NCBI GenBank assembly: GCA_002298915.1
Contig: DBML01000023.1
Span: forward strand, 124,001-188,000
DNA: 64,000 nucleotides
Direction: 5' to 3'
Source: Clostridium sp. UBA699
Lineage (GTDB): Bacteria; Bacillota; Clostridia; Clostridiales; Clostridiaceae
A program made the translations under genes and the position numbers. The notes under the pieces were generated by a model that saw only the letters and a program-made list of their open reading frames with translations, had not been told where the DNA came from and did not search any database. Below, one piece after another: positions 7,539 through 16,231 of the stretch. Position 1 is the stretch's first letter. Each line of letters begins with the position of its first letter.

Positions 7539-8108
7539 ATGAGATTGTTAGAAGAAAAGATAGAAAAGGACGGGGAAATCATCGGCGGCAGCGTGCTCAA
7601 GGTCGACAGCTTTCTCAACCACCAGCTCGACATAAACCTGTTCAACGAGATGGGCAAGGAATTCAAGAGGCTCTTCGGAGAAGAGAACATAACAAAGATA
7701 CTCACCATAGAAACTTCAGGCATAGCCATAGCTGCCCTTGCGGCTCTTCATTTCAACGTGCCGGTTCTGTTTGCGAAGAAGACTGCGGGAAGCAACATGG
7801 ACCCGGAGTGCTACGAGGCGAGGGTGTACTCATATACAAAGAACAAGGAGTACACGGTCAGGGCAAGCAAAAGGTACATCAGCAAGGACGACAGGGTGCT
7901 CATAATAGACGACTTCCTGGCTAGCGGCTCTGCGGTAAAAGGGCTGATACAGATAGTCAGGGACGCCGGTGCCAAGGTAGCCGGTGTTGGGATCGCTATC
8001 GAAAAGGGCTTCGAATCCGGAAGGAAAGCGGTCGAAGAGCTCGGCGTAAGGGTGGAATCCCTTGCCATAATCGAATCCATGGAGGACAACAGAATAAAGT
8101 TCAAGTAA
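7539..8108 (+). CDS. xpt: Xanthine phosphoribosyltransferase
   Basis: Salvages xanthine with PRPP to XMP for guanine nucleotide synthesis. The 189-residue protein matches the family from its start (MRLLEEKIEKDGEIIGGSVL). It shows ILTIETSGIAIA in the substrate region and the PRPP-binding motif VLIIDDFLASGSAVKG. Length is normal. It appears monocistronic, with its own promoter and a terminator shared with the convergent gene downstream. Confidence 0.93.
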   Translation: MRLLEEKIEKDGEIIGGSVLKVDSFLNHQLDINLFNEMGKEFKRLFGEENITKILTIETSGIAIAALAALHFNVPVLFAKKTAGSNMDPECYEARVYSYTKNKEYTVRASKRYISKDDRVLIIDDFLASGSAVKGLIQIVRDAGAKVAGVGIAIEKGFESGRKAVEELGVRVESLAIIESMEDNRIKFK

Positions 8109-8113
8109 AGCAG

Positions 8114-8147
8114 AGCAGCGGCAGCCTTGACGGCAGCCGCTGCTTTC
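8114..8147. terminator. Shared terminator between xpt and the convergent desulfurase gene
   Basis: AGCAGCGGC (8114-8122) pairs with GCCGCTGCT (8136-8144). The tail is TTTC on the plus strand and TTTACTT on the minus strand. The GC-rich stem is strong but both T-runs are short. Confidence 0.6.
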
Positions 8148-8153
8148 ACATCG

Positions 8154-9302
8154 CTATCTTATGCACTTGTTTATAGAGTCAATCGCGTAGTCGATTTCCT
8201 TCTCGGTGTTGAAGTGGCTGAAGCTGAACCTTACTGTGCCCTGAGGGAAGGTTCCCAAAGTCTTGTGTGCCGAAGGAGAGCAGTGCAGGCCGCACCTTGT
8301 CATTATTCCGTAGTCGTTCGACAGCGTGAAGGATATCTCTGAGTTGTCGAATTTTTTGAAATCGAGGGAAATGGAAGCGGTTCTTCCTTCGGTTCCGTTT
8401 ATGCCGGCGATCCTCACGTCATTCATCGTGTTTACCTTGTCTATGAACCTTTTGGCAAGGCTCATCTCGGCATGTCTTATCTCCTCGAGTCCTATCTCCT
8501 TCAGGTGCTTCAGGGAGGCGTGGAGCCCGAAAACGCCAGGAAGGTTCATAGTGCCGGACTCGAACTTGTCAGGCATGTATTCCGGCTGTTCCTCCGAATC
8601 GGAAAGGCTGCCTGTTCCGCCTTCTATGAAAGGGGCAACCGAGGAGGCCAGCTTGTCGTTTATGACGAAGCCGCCCATGCCCTGGGGCCCGAGAAGGCTC
8701 TTGTGGCCTGTGAAGGCAATTGCGTCTGCGTTAAGCGCCTTGAAATCGAGGTCGAGGAAGCCGGCCGTCTGCGCCGAATCGATTATGAAGAAAAGGTTGT
8801 GCTCCCTGCATATCCTGCCCACCTTTTCAAGCGGAAGGATGGTGCCGCAAACGTTTGACGCATGGGTCATTATGACAGCTTTGGTGTTGGGCTTAATCCT
8901 TGCTTCTAGCAGGCATGTCTCCATGCTGCCGTCGACGTTGCAGGGCACCCTGTCGAACTCGATGCCGAGCTTGCTCATTGAAACCAGGGGTCTCATGACG
9001 GCGTTGTGCTCCATGGAGGACACTATGACGTGGTCGCCCGGTTTGAGCAGCCCCTTGATAAGAACGTTAAGGCTCTCCGTGATGTTCTTAGTGAAAACCA
9101 CGTTCTCCGTCTTGTCAAAATTGAAAAGCTCGCAGAGCATCTCCCTTGTCTCGAAAACGACGCTCTGGGCAGCGTGCGCTCCGGAGTACACACCCCTGTT
9201 GACGTTGCAGCCTACGTTCAGGATGTAATCCGACATGCTCTCCGCAACTCCGGGAGCTTTCGGGTAGCTTGTTGCCGCATTATCTAAATAAACTGAATTC
9301 AA
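8154..9302 (-). CDS. Cysteine desulfurase-like class V aminotransferase
   Basis: PLP-dependent enzyme of the NifS/CsdA superfamily, 382 residues, starting MNSVYLDNAATSYPKAP. The PLP-lysine is in FTGHKSLLGPQG, the PLP-stacking His in SSMEHNAV, and a candidate catalytic Cys lies in TRCGLHCSPSAH. The sequence resembles the subgroup annotated as 'cysteine desulfurase family protein' in Clostridia, often linked to sulfur or selenium transfer rather than the main IscS. It is divergent from the double-cubane reductase operon next to it, which needs iron-sulfur clusters; a supply role for those is only suggested by position. Confidence 0.85.
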   Translation of the reverse strand: MNSVYLDNAATSYPKAPGVAESMSDYILNVGCNVNRGVYSGAHAAQSVVFETREMLCELFNFDKTENVVFTKNITESLNVLIKGLLKPGDHVIVSSMEHNAVMRPLVSMSKLGIEFDRVPCNVDGSMETCLLEARIKPNTKAVIMTHASNVCGTILPLEKVGRICREHNLFFIIDSAQTAGFLDLDFKALNADAIAFTGHKSLLGPQGMGGFVINDKLASSVAPFIEGGTGSLSDSEEQPEYMPDKFESGTMNLPGVFGLHASLKHLKEIGLEEIRHAEMSLAKRFIDKVNTMNDVRIAGINGTEGRTASISLDFKKFDNSEISFTLSNDYGIMTRCGLHCSPSAHKTLGTFPQGTVRFSFSHFNTEKEIDYAIDSINKCIR

Positions 9303-9448
9303 TCAAATCACCTCTCGCTTCATTCTACTAAAGTCAATATACTACATATCTGAAATATATTCAATTGAACCTGCATCGGAATAACAAAACCTAATAGATG
9401 TAACTTTGCGGATTCGATAACAAAATAACCGCTTCCGGCATGCTGTGA

Positions 9449-9488
9449 TACAATTATCTGGGTGCCTGGAGCGCCGAATTTTTATTTT
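9449..9488 (+). promoter_or_regulatory. Candidate -10 and 5' hairpin before the double-cubane operon
   Basis: TACAAT (9449-9454) is followed by GGTGC-CTGGA-GCGCC (9461-9475) and then GAATTTTTATTTTTA. This could be a weak promoter plus an early terminator/attenuator or a stabilising 5' hairpin. The -35 element is poor and the stem is only 5 bp. Confidence 0.3.
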
Positions 9489-9511
9489 TACATATATTAG
9501 GAGGATGAAAA

Positions 9512-10771
9512 ATGGGAGATTACAGGAAATTATGGTCTGACTTGGGGATGGATTTGGAAAAGCATGACAAGCTGTGCGCTGTGCTGCCTGAGCTTTATAG
9601 CTCGGTATACCTGTCCCAGGAGAACAGGCCCGAGGGGATGAACTACTTCAACTTCGTAGTTGCAGAGGTTCACGGCCTAAGGATAGAGGAGCTGGACAAC
9701 CATAAAAAGGAAGGCGGCAAGGTCGTAGGAACATTCTGCGTCTTCGTTCCGGACGAGGTGATACTTGCAGCGAAAGCCATAAGCGTAGGTCTCTGCGCAG
9801 GCTCGCAGTTCTGGATAGAGGACGGGGAAACCGTAATGCCGAGGAACCTGTGCCCGCTTATAAAGGCATTCATGGGAGCAAAGGTGGGAGGCACATGCCC
9901 TTACTTCAACTCCTGCGACATGGTCATAGGTGAGACGACCTGCGACGGAAAGAAGAAGGCATGGGAGATACTGGATGAATATGTCCCGGTACATGTCATG
10001 GACCTTCCGCAGATGAAGCGAGCCAAAGACTACAAGATGTGGGAAGAGGAAATAAAGCTGGTTATTGAAAAGATAGAAGAACTGACAGGAAACAAGGTTA
10101 CAGTTGAAAGCCTGAAGGAAGGCATAAGGATCGCCAACGCGAAGAGAAAGGCTCTCAAGAGGCTCTATGACCTGAGAAAGCACAAACCTTCGCCGATAAG
10201 CGGGCTTGATGCGCTGCTGATATCGCAGATAGCATTCTACGACAACCCTTTAAGGTTCACTGAGATGCTTAACGCTCTTTGTGACGAGCTGGACGAAAGA
10301 GTGAAGACAATGGTTCCTGACACAAGGAAGAGGCTGCTGATAACAGGAACACCGATGGCGGTTCCTAACTGGAAGCTCCATTCCATAATCGAAGGCCTCG
10401 ACGCACAGATCGTGGTGGAGGAGACATGCACAGGAACAAGGTACTTCGAGAACGAGGTGTCCGAAGAGGGCGAAACAATCGAAGAGCTTATCAAGAACCT
10501 TGCAGACAGATACCTCAAGATCAACTGCGCATGCTTCACACCTAACGACGGAAGGGTGGACGACATAATAAGATACGTTTCTGAATACAACGTTGACGGG
10601 GTGATTGATTCCAATCTTTCCTTCTGCCATACCTATGCCATTGAGCACAACGAGGTCGACAAAGCCCTCAAGGAAAAGAACATCCCTGTCATGCACATAG
10701 AGACAGACTACTCCTCCGAGGACTCGGGACAGATAAAGACAAGGGTCGAAGCTTTCCTGGAAATGCTCTAG
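9512..10771 (+). CDS. Double-cubane-cluster anaerobic reductase (2-hydroxyacyl-CoA dehydratase family)
   Basis: Related to the HgdB/BcrC components of ATP-driven radical dehydratases and benzoyl-CoA reductases. The single-subunit 419-residue form beside an activator matches the double-cubane cluster protein (DCCP) described from Carboxydothermus hydrogenoformans, which holds an [8Fe-9S] cluster and performs ATP-dependent reductions. Many Cys are available as ligands, for example C76 (FCVFVPDE), C95 (GLCAGSQ), C129 and C135 (TCPYFNSCDM), C144 (TTCDG) and C309 region (EETCTG). AGGAGG precedes the ATG. The physiological substrate is unknown. First gene of a three-gene operon. Confidence 0.88.
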   Translation: MGDYRKLWSDLGMDLEKHDKLCAVLPELYSSVYLSQENRPEGMNYFNFVVAEVHGLRIEELDNHKKEGGKVVGTFCVFVPDEVILAAKAISVGLCAGSQFWIEDGETVMPRNLCPLIKAFMGAKVGGTCPYFNSCDMVIGETTCDGKKKAWEILDEYVPVHVMDLPQMKRAKDYKMWEEEIKLVIEKIEELTGNKVTVESLKEGIRIANAKRKALKRLYDLRKHKPSPISGLDALLISQIAFYDNPLRFTEMLNALCDELDERVKTMVPDTRKRLLITGTPMAVPNWKLHSIIEGLDAQIVVEETCTGTRYFENEVSEEGETIEELIKNLADRYLKINCACFTPNDGRVDDIIRYVSEYNVDGVIDSNLSFCHTYAIEHNEVDKALKEKNIPVMHIETDYSSEDSGQIKTRVEAFLEML

Positions 10772-10779
10772 TCGGAATT

Positions 10780-11031
10780 ATGGACGAACTGAGATTCTAC
10801 GTCCTTTTTCCGAACCACACGGAAGGTATGAAGCTTGACTCCATCCTCAGGAAGAACGGGATAAAGCACACCATAGTGCCCACTCCCAGGAGGCTCTCGG
10901 TGTGCTGCGGCATCTCCATAATGTACAATGAAGAGGACAGGGAAAGGATAATAAAGCTCATCGAGGAAAACGGCGTAAGCATCCTGGGCATGGAAAGCCT
11001 TGTGCATGAGAAGAAGAACTTTTATTTATAA
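10780..11031 (+). CDS. DUF3343 family protein (putative Se/S carrier-like)
   Basis: An 83-residue protein starting MDELRFYVLFPNHTEGMKLD, with the paired Cys motif SVCCGISI near the middle typical of DUF3343. These small proteins are frequently encoded beside dehydratase-activator systems and resemble sulfur or selenium carriers. It starts 8 bases after the reductase gene and is followed by the activator gene, so it is probably a dedicated accessory of the double-cubane reductase. The actual role is not established. Confidence 0.8.
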   Translation: MDELRFYVLFPNHTEGMKLDSILRKNGIKHTIVPTPRRLSVCCGISIMYNEEDRERIIKLIEENGVSILGMESLVHEKKNFYL

Positions 11032-11049
11032 CAGAAGGTGGTTGAAGCA

Positions 11050-11808
11050 TTGTACTACGTAGGCATAGACATTGGCTCGACGGCGACAAAGCTCTGGGTG
11101 TTCAAGGGTGACCAGCCTTTCCACAAGGAGGTCTACCCCACAGGCTGGAGCAGCGTCAAGGTTGCTGCCGAGATAAAGCAGGAGCTGGAAAAGCTCGGTA
11201 TAACAAAAGAAAACTCAAGGATAGTCGCAACAGGGTACGGGCGCGTATCGGTACCTTATGCAGACAAGACGCTAACGGAAATAACCTGCCACGGAAAAGG
11301 TGCTCACTACCTCCTGGAGAAAGACTGCACGGTCATCGACATCGGCGGCCAGGATACGAAGATAATAACCGTTACAAAGGGAAAGGTATCGGACTTCACG
11401 ATGAACGACAAGTGCGCGGCAGGCACGGGGCGCTTCCTGGAGCTCATGGCTAACACCCTCGGCTTCGAAATCGACGAGCTGTGCAGCCGTGCAGCAAAAG
11501 GGGGCGGGACCTCCATAAGCTCCATGTGCACGGTCTTTGCCGAGTCGGAGGTCATAAGCATGATCGGCAGCGGCAAGAGCAGGGAGGACATAGCCTTCGG
11601 AGTGGTGGAATCCATAACCTCAAAGGTTAAATCGCTCATCCAGAAGCATGCCGGCCCGACAAACTATTTCCTTACAGGCGGGCTCAGCAGCAACGAGCAT
11701 ATAGTCAAGAAGCTGGAGGAGAAGCTGGGGGCCGTGGTCCTCACAAGCGGCTTCGGAAGGTACGCAGGGGCCATCGGTGCAGCCCTCTTCGCGAAGGACC
11801 TCCAGTGA
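11050..11808 (+). CDS. ATP-dependent activator of the double-cubane reductase (BadF/BadG family)
   Basis: ASKHA-fold ATPase that in this family carries one [4Fe-4S] cluster across a homodimer and injects low-potential electrons into its partner on ATP hydrolysis. Visible: phosphate-1 GIDIGSTATKLW, phosphate-2 VIDIGGQDTK, cluster Cys in NDKCAAGTGRFLE and SSMCTVFAESEV, and adenosine region TGGLSSNEH. A TTG start at 11050 (252 residues, MYYVGIDIGST) is preferred because GAAGGTGG lies 8 bases before it. A GTG at 11038 is in frame but sits inside that ribosome site. The plus-strand partner is the reductase at 9512. Confidence 0.92.
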   Translation: MYYVGIDIGSTATKLWVFKGDQPFHKEVYPTGWSSVKVAAEIKQELEKLGITKENSRIVATGYGRVSVPYADKTLTEITCHGKGAHYLLEKDCTVIDIGGQDTKIITVTKGKVSDFTMNDKCAAGTGRFLELMANTLGFEIDELCSRAAKGGGTSISSMCTVFAESEVISMIGSGKSREDIAFGVVESITSKVKSLIQKHAGPTNYFLTGGLSSNEHIVKKLEEKLGAVVLTSGFGRYAGAIGAALFAKDLQ

Positions 11809-11819
11809 GCAATAGCAGG

Positions 11820-11848
11820 TTGACTTGAAAAATGTTTTGTGATAACAT
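11820..11848 (+). promoter_or_regulatory. Promoter of the pyr operon
   Basis: TTGACT (11820-11825), 17-base spacer, TAACAT (11843-11848). The implied start near 11855 places the PyrR site just inside the leader RNA. Confidence 0.75.
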
Positions 11849-11868
11849 AATAAGGATAAATGAATATC

Positions 11869-11980
11869 GGTCCTTTTAAGCTGGCCCCGTGAGGCCGGAA
11901 AGGCAATGATTCAGCATTAGTGTTATGATTATCAGCATAGCTATGCCTTTCTATATATGACTATAGAGAGGCATTTTTTA
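11869..11980 (+). promoter_or_regulatory. Pyrimidine attenuator: PyrR-type RNA site plus terminator
   Basis: At 11872-11903 CCTTT and AAAGG enclose TAAGCTGGCCCCGTGAGGCC, matching the PyrR-binding hairpin of Firmicute pyr leaders (loop CCCGTGAGG). Downstream, ATGCCTTTCTATA (11943-11955) pairs with TATAGAGAGGCAT (11962-11974) and runs into TTTTTT: an intrinsic terminator 27 bases before pyrB. The layout fits UMP-dependent attenuation by PyrR. No pyrR gene is in this window. Confidence 0.82.
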
Positions 11981-12006
11981 TACCGCAAAACAAAGGAGGA
12001 CGAACC

Positions 12007-12930
12007 ATGTTAAAAGGAAGGCACTTGATAGATCCTATGGATTTCACGCTTGAGGAACTCGAAGAAATATTTGAGCTGGCGGGCGACATAATAGCAGATC
12101 CTGCAAAATATTCCGATTCGATGAAGGGCAAGCTGCTCGCAACGCTTTTCTACGAGCCGAGCACGAGGACCAGGTTCAGCTTCGAGGCCGCGATGCTGAG
12201 GCTGGGCGGACAGGTGATCGGGTTTTCCGAGCCAGGTTCGAGCTCCGTAGCAAAAGGCGAGAGCGTTGCCGACACCATAAAGACAGTCAGCTGCTACGCG
12301 GACATAGCGGTCATGAGACATCCGAAGGAAGGTGCTCCCAAGGTGGCATCCCTCTATTCCGAGATACCTGTGATCAACGCGGGAGACGGAGGGCACCAGC
12401 ATCCTACCCAGACGCTGACAGACCTTCTTACTATAAAGACGGTCAAGGGAAGGCTTTCAAACCTCACTATAGGCTTCTGCGGGGACCTCAAGTTCGGCAG
12501 GACGGTCCACTCGCTCATAAAAGCGATCTCCAGGTACGACAACATAAGGGTAGTGCTCATCTCTCCAGAGGAGCTGATGATCCCGGACTACATAAGGGAC
12601 GAGATACTTATAAAGAACAACATCGACTTCAAGGAAGTCGAAAGGATTGAGGACGAGATAGGCAGCCTGGACATACTCTACATGACGAGGGTCCAGAAGG
12701 AAAGGTTCTTCAACGAGGACGACTATATAAGGCTCAAGGACAGGTTCATACTTGACAAGGAGAAGATGGAGCTCGCGCCTGAGAGCATGATAGTGCTCCA
12801 TCCGCTTCCGAGGGTCAACGAAATTGACTACGCGATAGACGAAGACCCGAGGGCCCTGTACTTCAAGCAGGCGAAATACGGGATGTACGCAAGAATGGCT
12901 CTGATGCTAAAACTGCTGGGGGTGAAGTAG
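12007..12930 (+). CDS. pyrB: Aspartate carbamoyltransferase, catalytic subunit
   Basis: Condenses carbamoyl phosphate with aspartate in de novo pyrimidine synthesis. The 307-residue protein has the carbamoyl-phosphate motif FYEPSTRTRFSFE, the GDGGHQHPTQTLTD segment and the C-terminal HPLPRVNEID aspartate-binding loop. GGAGG precedes the ATG by about 7 bases. It is first in the operon behind the PyrR attenuator, and its stop is directly followed by pyrI, the usual pairing for the allosteric dodecamer. Confidence 0.97.
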   Translation: MLKGRHLIDPMDFTLEELEEIFELAGDIIADPAKYSDSMKGKLLATLFYEPSTRTRFSFEAAMLRLGGQVIGFSEPGSSSVAKGESVADTIKTVSCYADIAVMRHPKEGAPKVASLYSEIPVINAGDGGHQHPTQTLTDLLTIKTVKGRLSNLTIGFCGDLKFGRTVHSLIKAISRYDNIRVVLISPEELMIPDYIRDEILIKNNIDFKEVERIEDEIGSLDILYMTRVQKERFFNEDDYIRLKDRFILDKEKMELAPESMIVLHPLPRVNEIDYAIDEDPRALYFKQAKYGMYARMALMLKLLGVK

Positions 12931-13362
12931 ATGCTGAGGATCAACAGTATAAAAAACGGCATAGTCATAGACCACATAGCTGCGGGGCTCGGGTTAAAGA
13001 TATTCCAGTACCTGGGGCTGGACAAGGCGGACTACACTGTGGCACTAATAATGAACGTTGACAGCAAGAAGCTGGGGAAAAAGGACATCATCAAGATAGA
13101 GAACGAGCTTAACCTCGACTACACGGTCCTTGGGCTATTAGACCCGAACATAACCGTGGACATAATCAAGGAAAACGTGATAAGGGAAAAAATAAAGCTG
13201 AGCCTTCCTGAAAAGGTAGAGAACGTTATAAAGTGCAGGAACCCGAGGTGCATAACCTCCGTGGAGAAATACATCCCCAACGTGTTCCACCTGGTGGATC
13301 ATTCAAAAGGGGAGTACAGGTGCACTTACTGCGACGAAATCTACAAAGTTTCAGATTTATAG
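12931..13362 (+). CDS. pyrI: Aspartate carbamoyltransferase, regulatory subunit
   Basis: Nucleotide-binding regulatory chain that binds CTP/ATP and tunes PyrB. The 143-residue protein has an N-terminal allosteric domain (RINSIKNGIVIDHI) and a C-terminal zinc domain with four Cys (KCRNPRC and YRCTYCDE). The ATG begins immediately after the pyrB stop, implying translational coupling. Together with the attenuator it means the pathway is controlled both at transcription and at enzyme level. Confidence 0.96.
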   Translation: MLRINSIKNGIVIDHIAAGLGLKIFQYLGLDKADYTVALIMNVDSKKLGKKDIIKIENELNLDYTVLGLLDPNITVDIIKENVIREKIKLSLPEKVENVIKCRNPRCITSVEKYIPNVFHLVDHSKGEYRCTYCDEIYKVSDL

Positions 13363-13372
13363 GAGCGAGCAT

Positions 13373-14563
13373 ATGGATATATTGATTAAAAATTCGAGAG
13401 TAATCGACTGGTCCCAGGATTTTCTGGGCGACGTATACGTAGAGGGCGGGATAATAAAGGAAATCGGAATCGATCTGCAGAAGGACTGCGCCGTAATTGA
13501 CGGTGAAGGCAAGGCTCTTCTGCCTTCTTTTATAGACCTTCACGTGCATTTCAGGGAGCCAGGGCTCACCTACAAGGAGGACCTGGAGAGCGGCAGCAGG
13601 GCCGCTGTCAGGGGAGGCTACACCATGGTTAACCTGATGGCCAACACCAAGCCGGTGTGCAGCAGCATGGAAACCGTGGATTACGTGCTAGGCAGGATGA
13701 AGGACATCGGCCTCGCCGATGCGCACCAGTGCGTCTCCATAACGAGGGATTTCGGCGGAACCGACATAAGCCATCTCGACGAGCTTGGCCCTGAGGTCAG
13801 GATGATATCAGAGGACGGCTACGACGTAATGGACAGCAGCGTCATGCTGAGCGCCATGCAGAAGGCAAGGGAAAAAGGGATGACCGTGATTTGCCATTCC
13901 GAAAACCACGAGCTTTCCAAGGTGGACATGAGGCTTGCGGAGGACACAATGACCTGGAGGAACATAGCGCTGGCTGAATACGCAGGGTGCAGTGCGCATA
14001 TAGCACACGTCAGCACCGTCGATTCCATGAGCTATATAGTTGAAGCTAAAAACAGGGGGAGCAGGATAACCTGCGAGGTGGCGCCGCACCACATAGCCCT
14101 GACATCCGATGTATCCTACAGGGTTAACCCGCCTCTGAGGGAGAAACGGGATGCGGACTACCTGATAAAGTGCATAAAGGACGGGTATGTGGACGCAATA
14201 GCAACGGACCACGCGCCCCACAGCCCTGAAGATAAAAAGAACGGGGCTCCGGGGATGGTCGGTATAGAAACGGCGTTCCAGGTATGTTACACTAAGCTTG
14301 TATTGGGCGGACACATAAGCATGTCCAAGCTTTCCGAGATAATGTCAAAAAGGCCTGCGGAGATAATCGGGGCCAACAAGGGACAGGTGAAGATTGGCTT
14401 TGAAGGGGATCTGGTTCTCGTTGACCTGGAAAAGGATTCTGTAATATCGAGCGCAAGCTTCCTGTCAAAAGGGAGGAACACCCCTTTCGAAGGGTTCAAA
14501 GTCAAGGGAGAGGTTCTCAGGACGTTCAAGGGAGGCAGACAGGTCTACCCGTTACACATTTAG
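13373..14563 (+). CDS. pyrC: Dihydroorotase, class I
   Basis: Zinc amidohydrolase closing carbamoyl-aspartate to dihydroorotate. The 396-residue protein has the metal-binding HVHFREPGLTYKED motif, His ligands in HSEN and HIAHVST, and the catalytic Asp in ATDHAPHSPEDK. Domain order and length fit class I bacterial dihydroorotases. It begins 10 bases after pyrI with AGGAGCG upstream. Confidence 0.96.
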   Translation: MDILIKNSRVIDWSQDFLGDVYVEGGIIKEIGIDLQKDCAVIDGEGKALLPSFIDLHVHFREPGLTYKEDLESGSRAAVRGGYTMVNLMANTKPVCSSMETVDYVLGRMKDIGLADAHQCVSITRDFGGTDISHLDELGPEVRMISEDGYDVMDSSVMLSAMQKAREKGMTVICHSENHELSKVDMRLAEDTMTWRNIALAEYAGCSAHIAHVSTVDSMSYIVEAKNRGSRITCEVAPHHIALTSDVSYRVNPPLREKRDADYLIKCIKDGYVDAIATDHAPHSPEDKKNGAPGMVGIETAFQVCYTKLVLGGHISMSKLSEIMSKRPAEIIGANKGQVKIGFEGDLVLVDLEKDSVISSASFLSKGRNTPFEGFKVKGEVLRTFKGGRQVYPLHI

Positions 14564-14576
14564 GAGGTACGAACAT

Positions 14577-15443
14577 ATGATAATAGACAGGCTTTACGAT
14601 AGCGTTGGAAAGTACGGGCACGTATGCGTTGGACTGGACACGGCGGTTGAATACCTGCCGGAGCAGCTTCTCAGGAAGACAAGCTCGGTCGAGGAGGCGA
14701 TGCTCAGATTCAACCAGGAGATAATAGACGCTACTCTCGACGTGGCATCCTGCTTCAAGGTCCAGATAGCCTACTACGAGGCTCTCGGCATGAAAGGCAT
14801 GCAGCTCTACAAGGACACTCTGGAATACCTCAGGAGCAAAAAGGCCATAATAATCGCAGACATAAAAAGGGGCGACATATCAAAGACTGCGGAGATGTAC
14901 GCAAAAGGGCACTTCGAAGGTGACTTCGAAAGCGATTTTGTTACGCTCAGCCCTTACATGGGGCTTGACAGCATAGAACCTTACCTGCCGTACGTTGAGA
15001 ACAAGGAAAAGGGGCTCTTCGTGCTGGTAAGAACATCGAACAAGGGAGCGGTCGACATAGAGTACATCGAGACAGCGAACGGCACAAGGGTGTACAACGA
15101 GGTAGGCAGAAAGATCCAGGACATGGGCGACAATTACCTGGGCGGCTGCGGCTACAGCTCTATAGGAGGAGTAGTGGGCTGCACCCACGGGAAAGAAGGC
15201 ATGGAGCTCAGGAAGAGCCTTGACAGGATGTTCTTCCTCATACCAGGCTACGGTGCGCAGGGAGGAACGGCAGAGGACGTTGCACTCTACCTCAAAGACG
15301 GGAACGGCGGAGTCGTGAACTCATCAAGGGGAATACTGCTCGCTTACAAGAAGGAACAAGGCGGAGAATCAAGGTTCGCGGAATGTTCGAGGGCCGAAGC
15401 GGTCAGGATGAGAGACGAAATCCTTAAAGCGGTTAATAAATAG
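14577..15443 (+). CDS. pyrF: Orotidine 5'-phosphate decarboxylase, type 2
   Basis: Last step to UMP. The 288-residue length and the motifs VCVGLDT near the N-terminus and ADIKRGDIS in the middle fit the type 2 subfamily, which is longer than the common 230-240-residue enzyme. FLIPGYGAQGG forms the phosphate-binding end of the barrel. GGAGG precedes the ATG. pyrK follows within a few bases. Confidence 0.95.
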   Translation: MIIDRLYDSVGKYGHVCVGLDTAVEYLPEQLLRKTSSVEEAMLRFNQEIIDATLDVASCFKVQIAYYEALGMKGMQLYKDTLEYLRSKKAIIIADIKRGDISKTAEMYAKGHFEGDFESDFVTLSPYMGLDSIEPYLPYVENKEKGLFVLVRTSNKGAVDIEYIETANGTRVYNEVGRKIQDMGDNYLGGCGYSSIGGVVGCTHGKEGMELRKSLDRMFFLIPGYGAQGGTAEDVALYLKDGNGGVVNSSRGILLAYKKEQGGESRFAECSRAEAVRMRDEILKAVNK

Positions 15444-15460
15444 AAATGGGGAATCCGAAG

Positions 15461-16204
15461 ATGGCGAATCCGAAACTAACATATTCAAGAGAAAAGATTG
15501 CTGAGAATATTAAGATAAACGATTCAACTTACAGGATCGTGCTGAAGGGCAAATTCGAGGGCAAGCCGGGGCAGTTCTACATGCTCCGAGGCTGGGGCAG
15601 CGAGCCTCTCCTTTCAAGGCCGATCAGCATAAACAACCTCTACGGGGACAGCATAGAGTTCATGTACCAGGTTGTGGGCGAGGGGACAAGGATACTAAGG
15701 AGCCTCAGGCCGGGGGACGAGCTCGAGATCACGGGGCCTCTGGGAAACGGGTTTGACATAGACAGCATAAAGGGCAGGGTTGCGGTAGTTGCCGGCGGTA
15801 TAGGAACGGCTCCTATGAGTTACGTGGTGAAGAGCCTCAAAAACTGCGAGGTTACAGCGTTCTACGGCTTCAGGGACCAGGTTTACTGCACTGAGGAGAT
15901 AGAAGGGCTTGTGAAGGAGCTCAACATTTCGACTGAGGACGGGAGCACGGGGCACAAGGGTTATGTGACTGACATGCTCAAGCCTGAGCTTTTCGACGTC
16001 GTACTGTGCTGCGGACCTGAGGTGATGATGAAGAAGGTTGTGGACATGTGCAGGGAAAAGAATGTGGATATATACGCTTCCATGGAAAAGCATATGGCCT
16101 GCGGACTTGGCGCCTGCCTGGTATGCACCTGCAAGACGACCAGCGGGAACAAAAGGGCCTGCAAGGAAGGTCCTGTATTCAAAGGCGAGGACCTCATACT
16201 CTAG
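15461..16204 (+). CDS. pyrK: Dihydroorotate dehydrogenase electron transfer subunit
   Basis: FAD and [2Fe-2S] subunit linking PyrD class 1B to NAD. Visible are the FAD-binding RPISIN and GEGT segments, the nucleotide motif GGIGTAPM and a Cys-rich 2Fe-2S loop CGLGACLVCTCK with a further Cys in KRACKEG. The ATG at 15461 has GGGGA about 8 bases upstream. An in-frame ATG at 15446, 2 bases after the pyrF stop, adds MGNPK and cannot be excluded; both share the same stop. The pairing with pyrD downstream supports the NAD-dependent form. Confidence 0.93.
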   Translation: MANPKLTYSREKIAENIKINDSTYRIVLKGKFEGKPGQFYMLRGWGSEPLLSRPISINNLYGDSIEFMYQVVGEGTRILRSLRPGDELEITGPLGNGFDIDSIKGRVAVVAGGIGTAPMSYVVKSLKNCEVTAFYGFRDQVYCTEEIEGLVKELNISTEDGSTGHKGYVTDMLKPELFDVVLCCGPEVMMKKVVDMCREKNVDIYASMEKHMACGLGACLVCTCKTTSGNKRACKEGPVFKGEDLIL

Positions 16205-16231
16205 TCCAATCAAACGTGAAGGAGAAATAAT

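Noticed and set aside
8326..9228. 300-codon plus-strand ORF
   Set aside because: Complete antisense shadow of the cysteine desulfurase-like gene; composition is Ser/Leu-rich as expected for a shadow frame.
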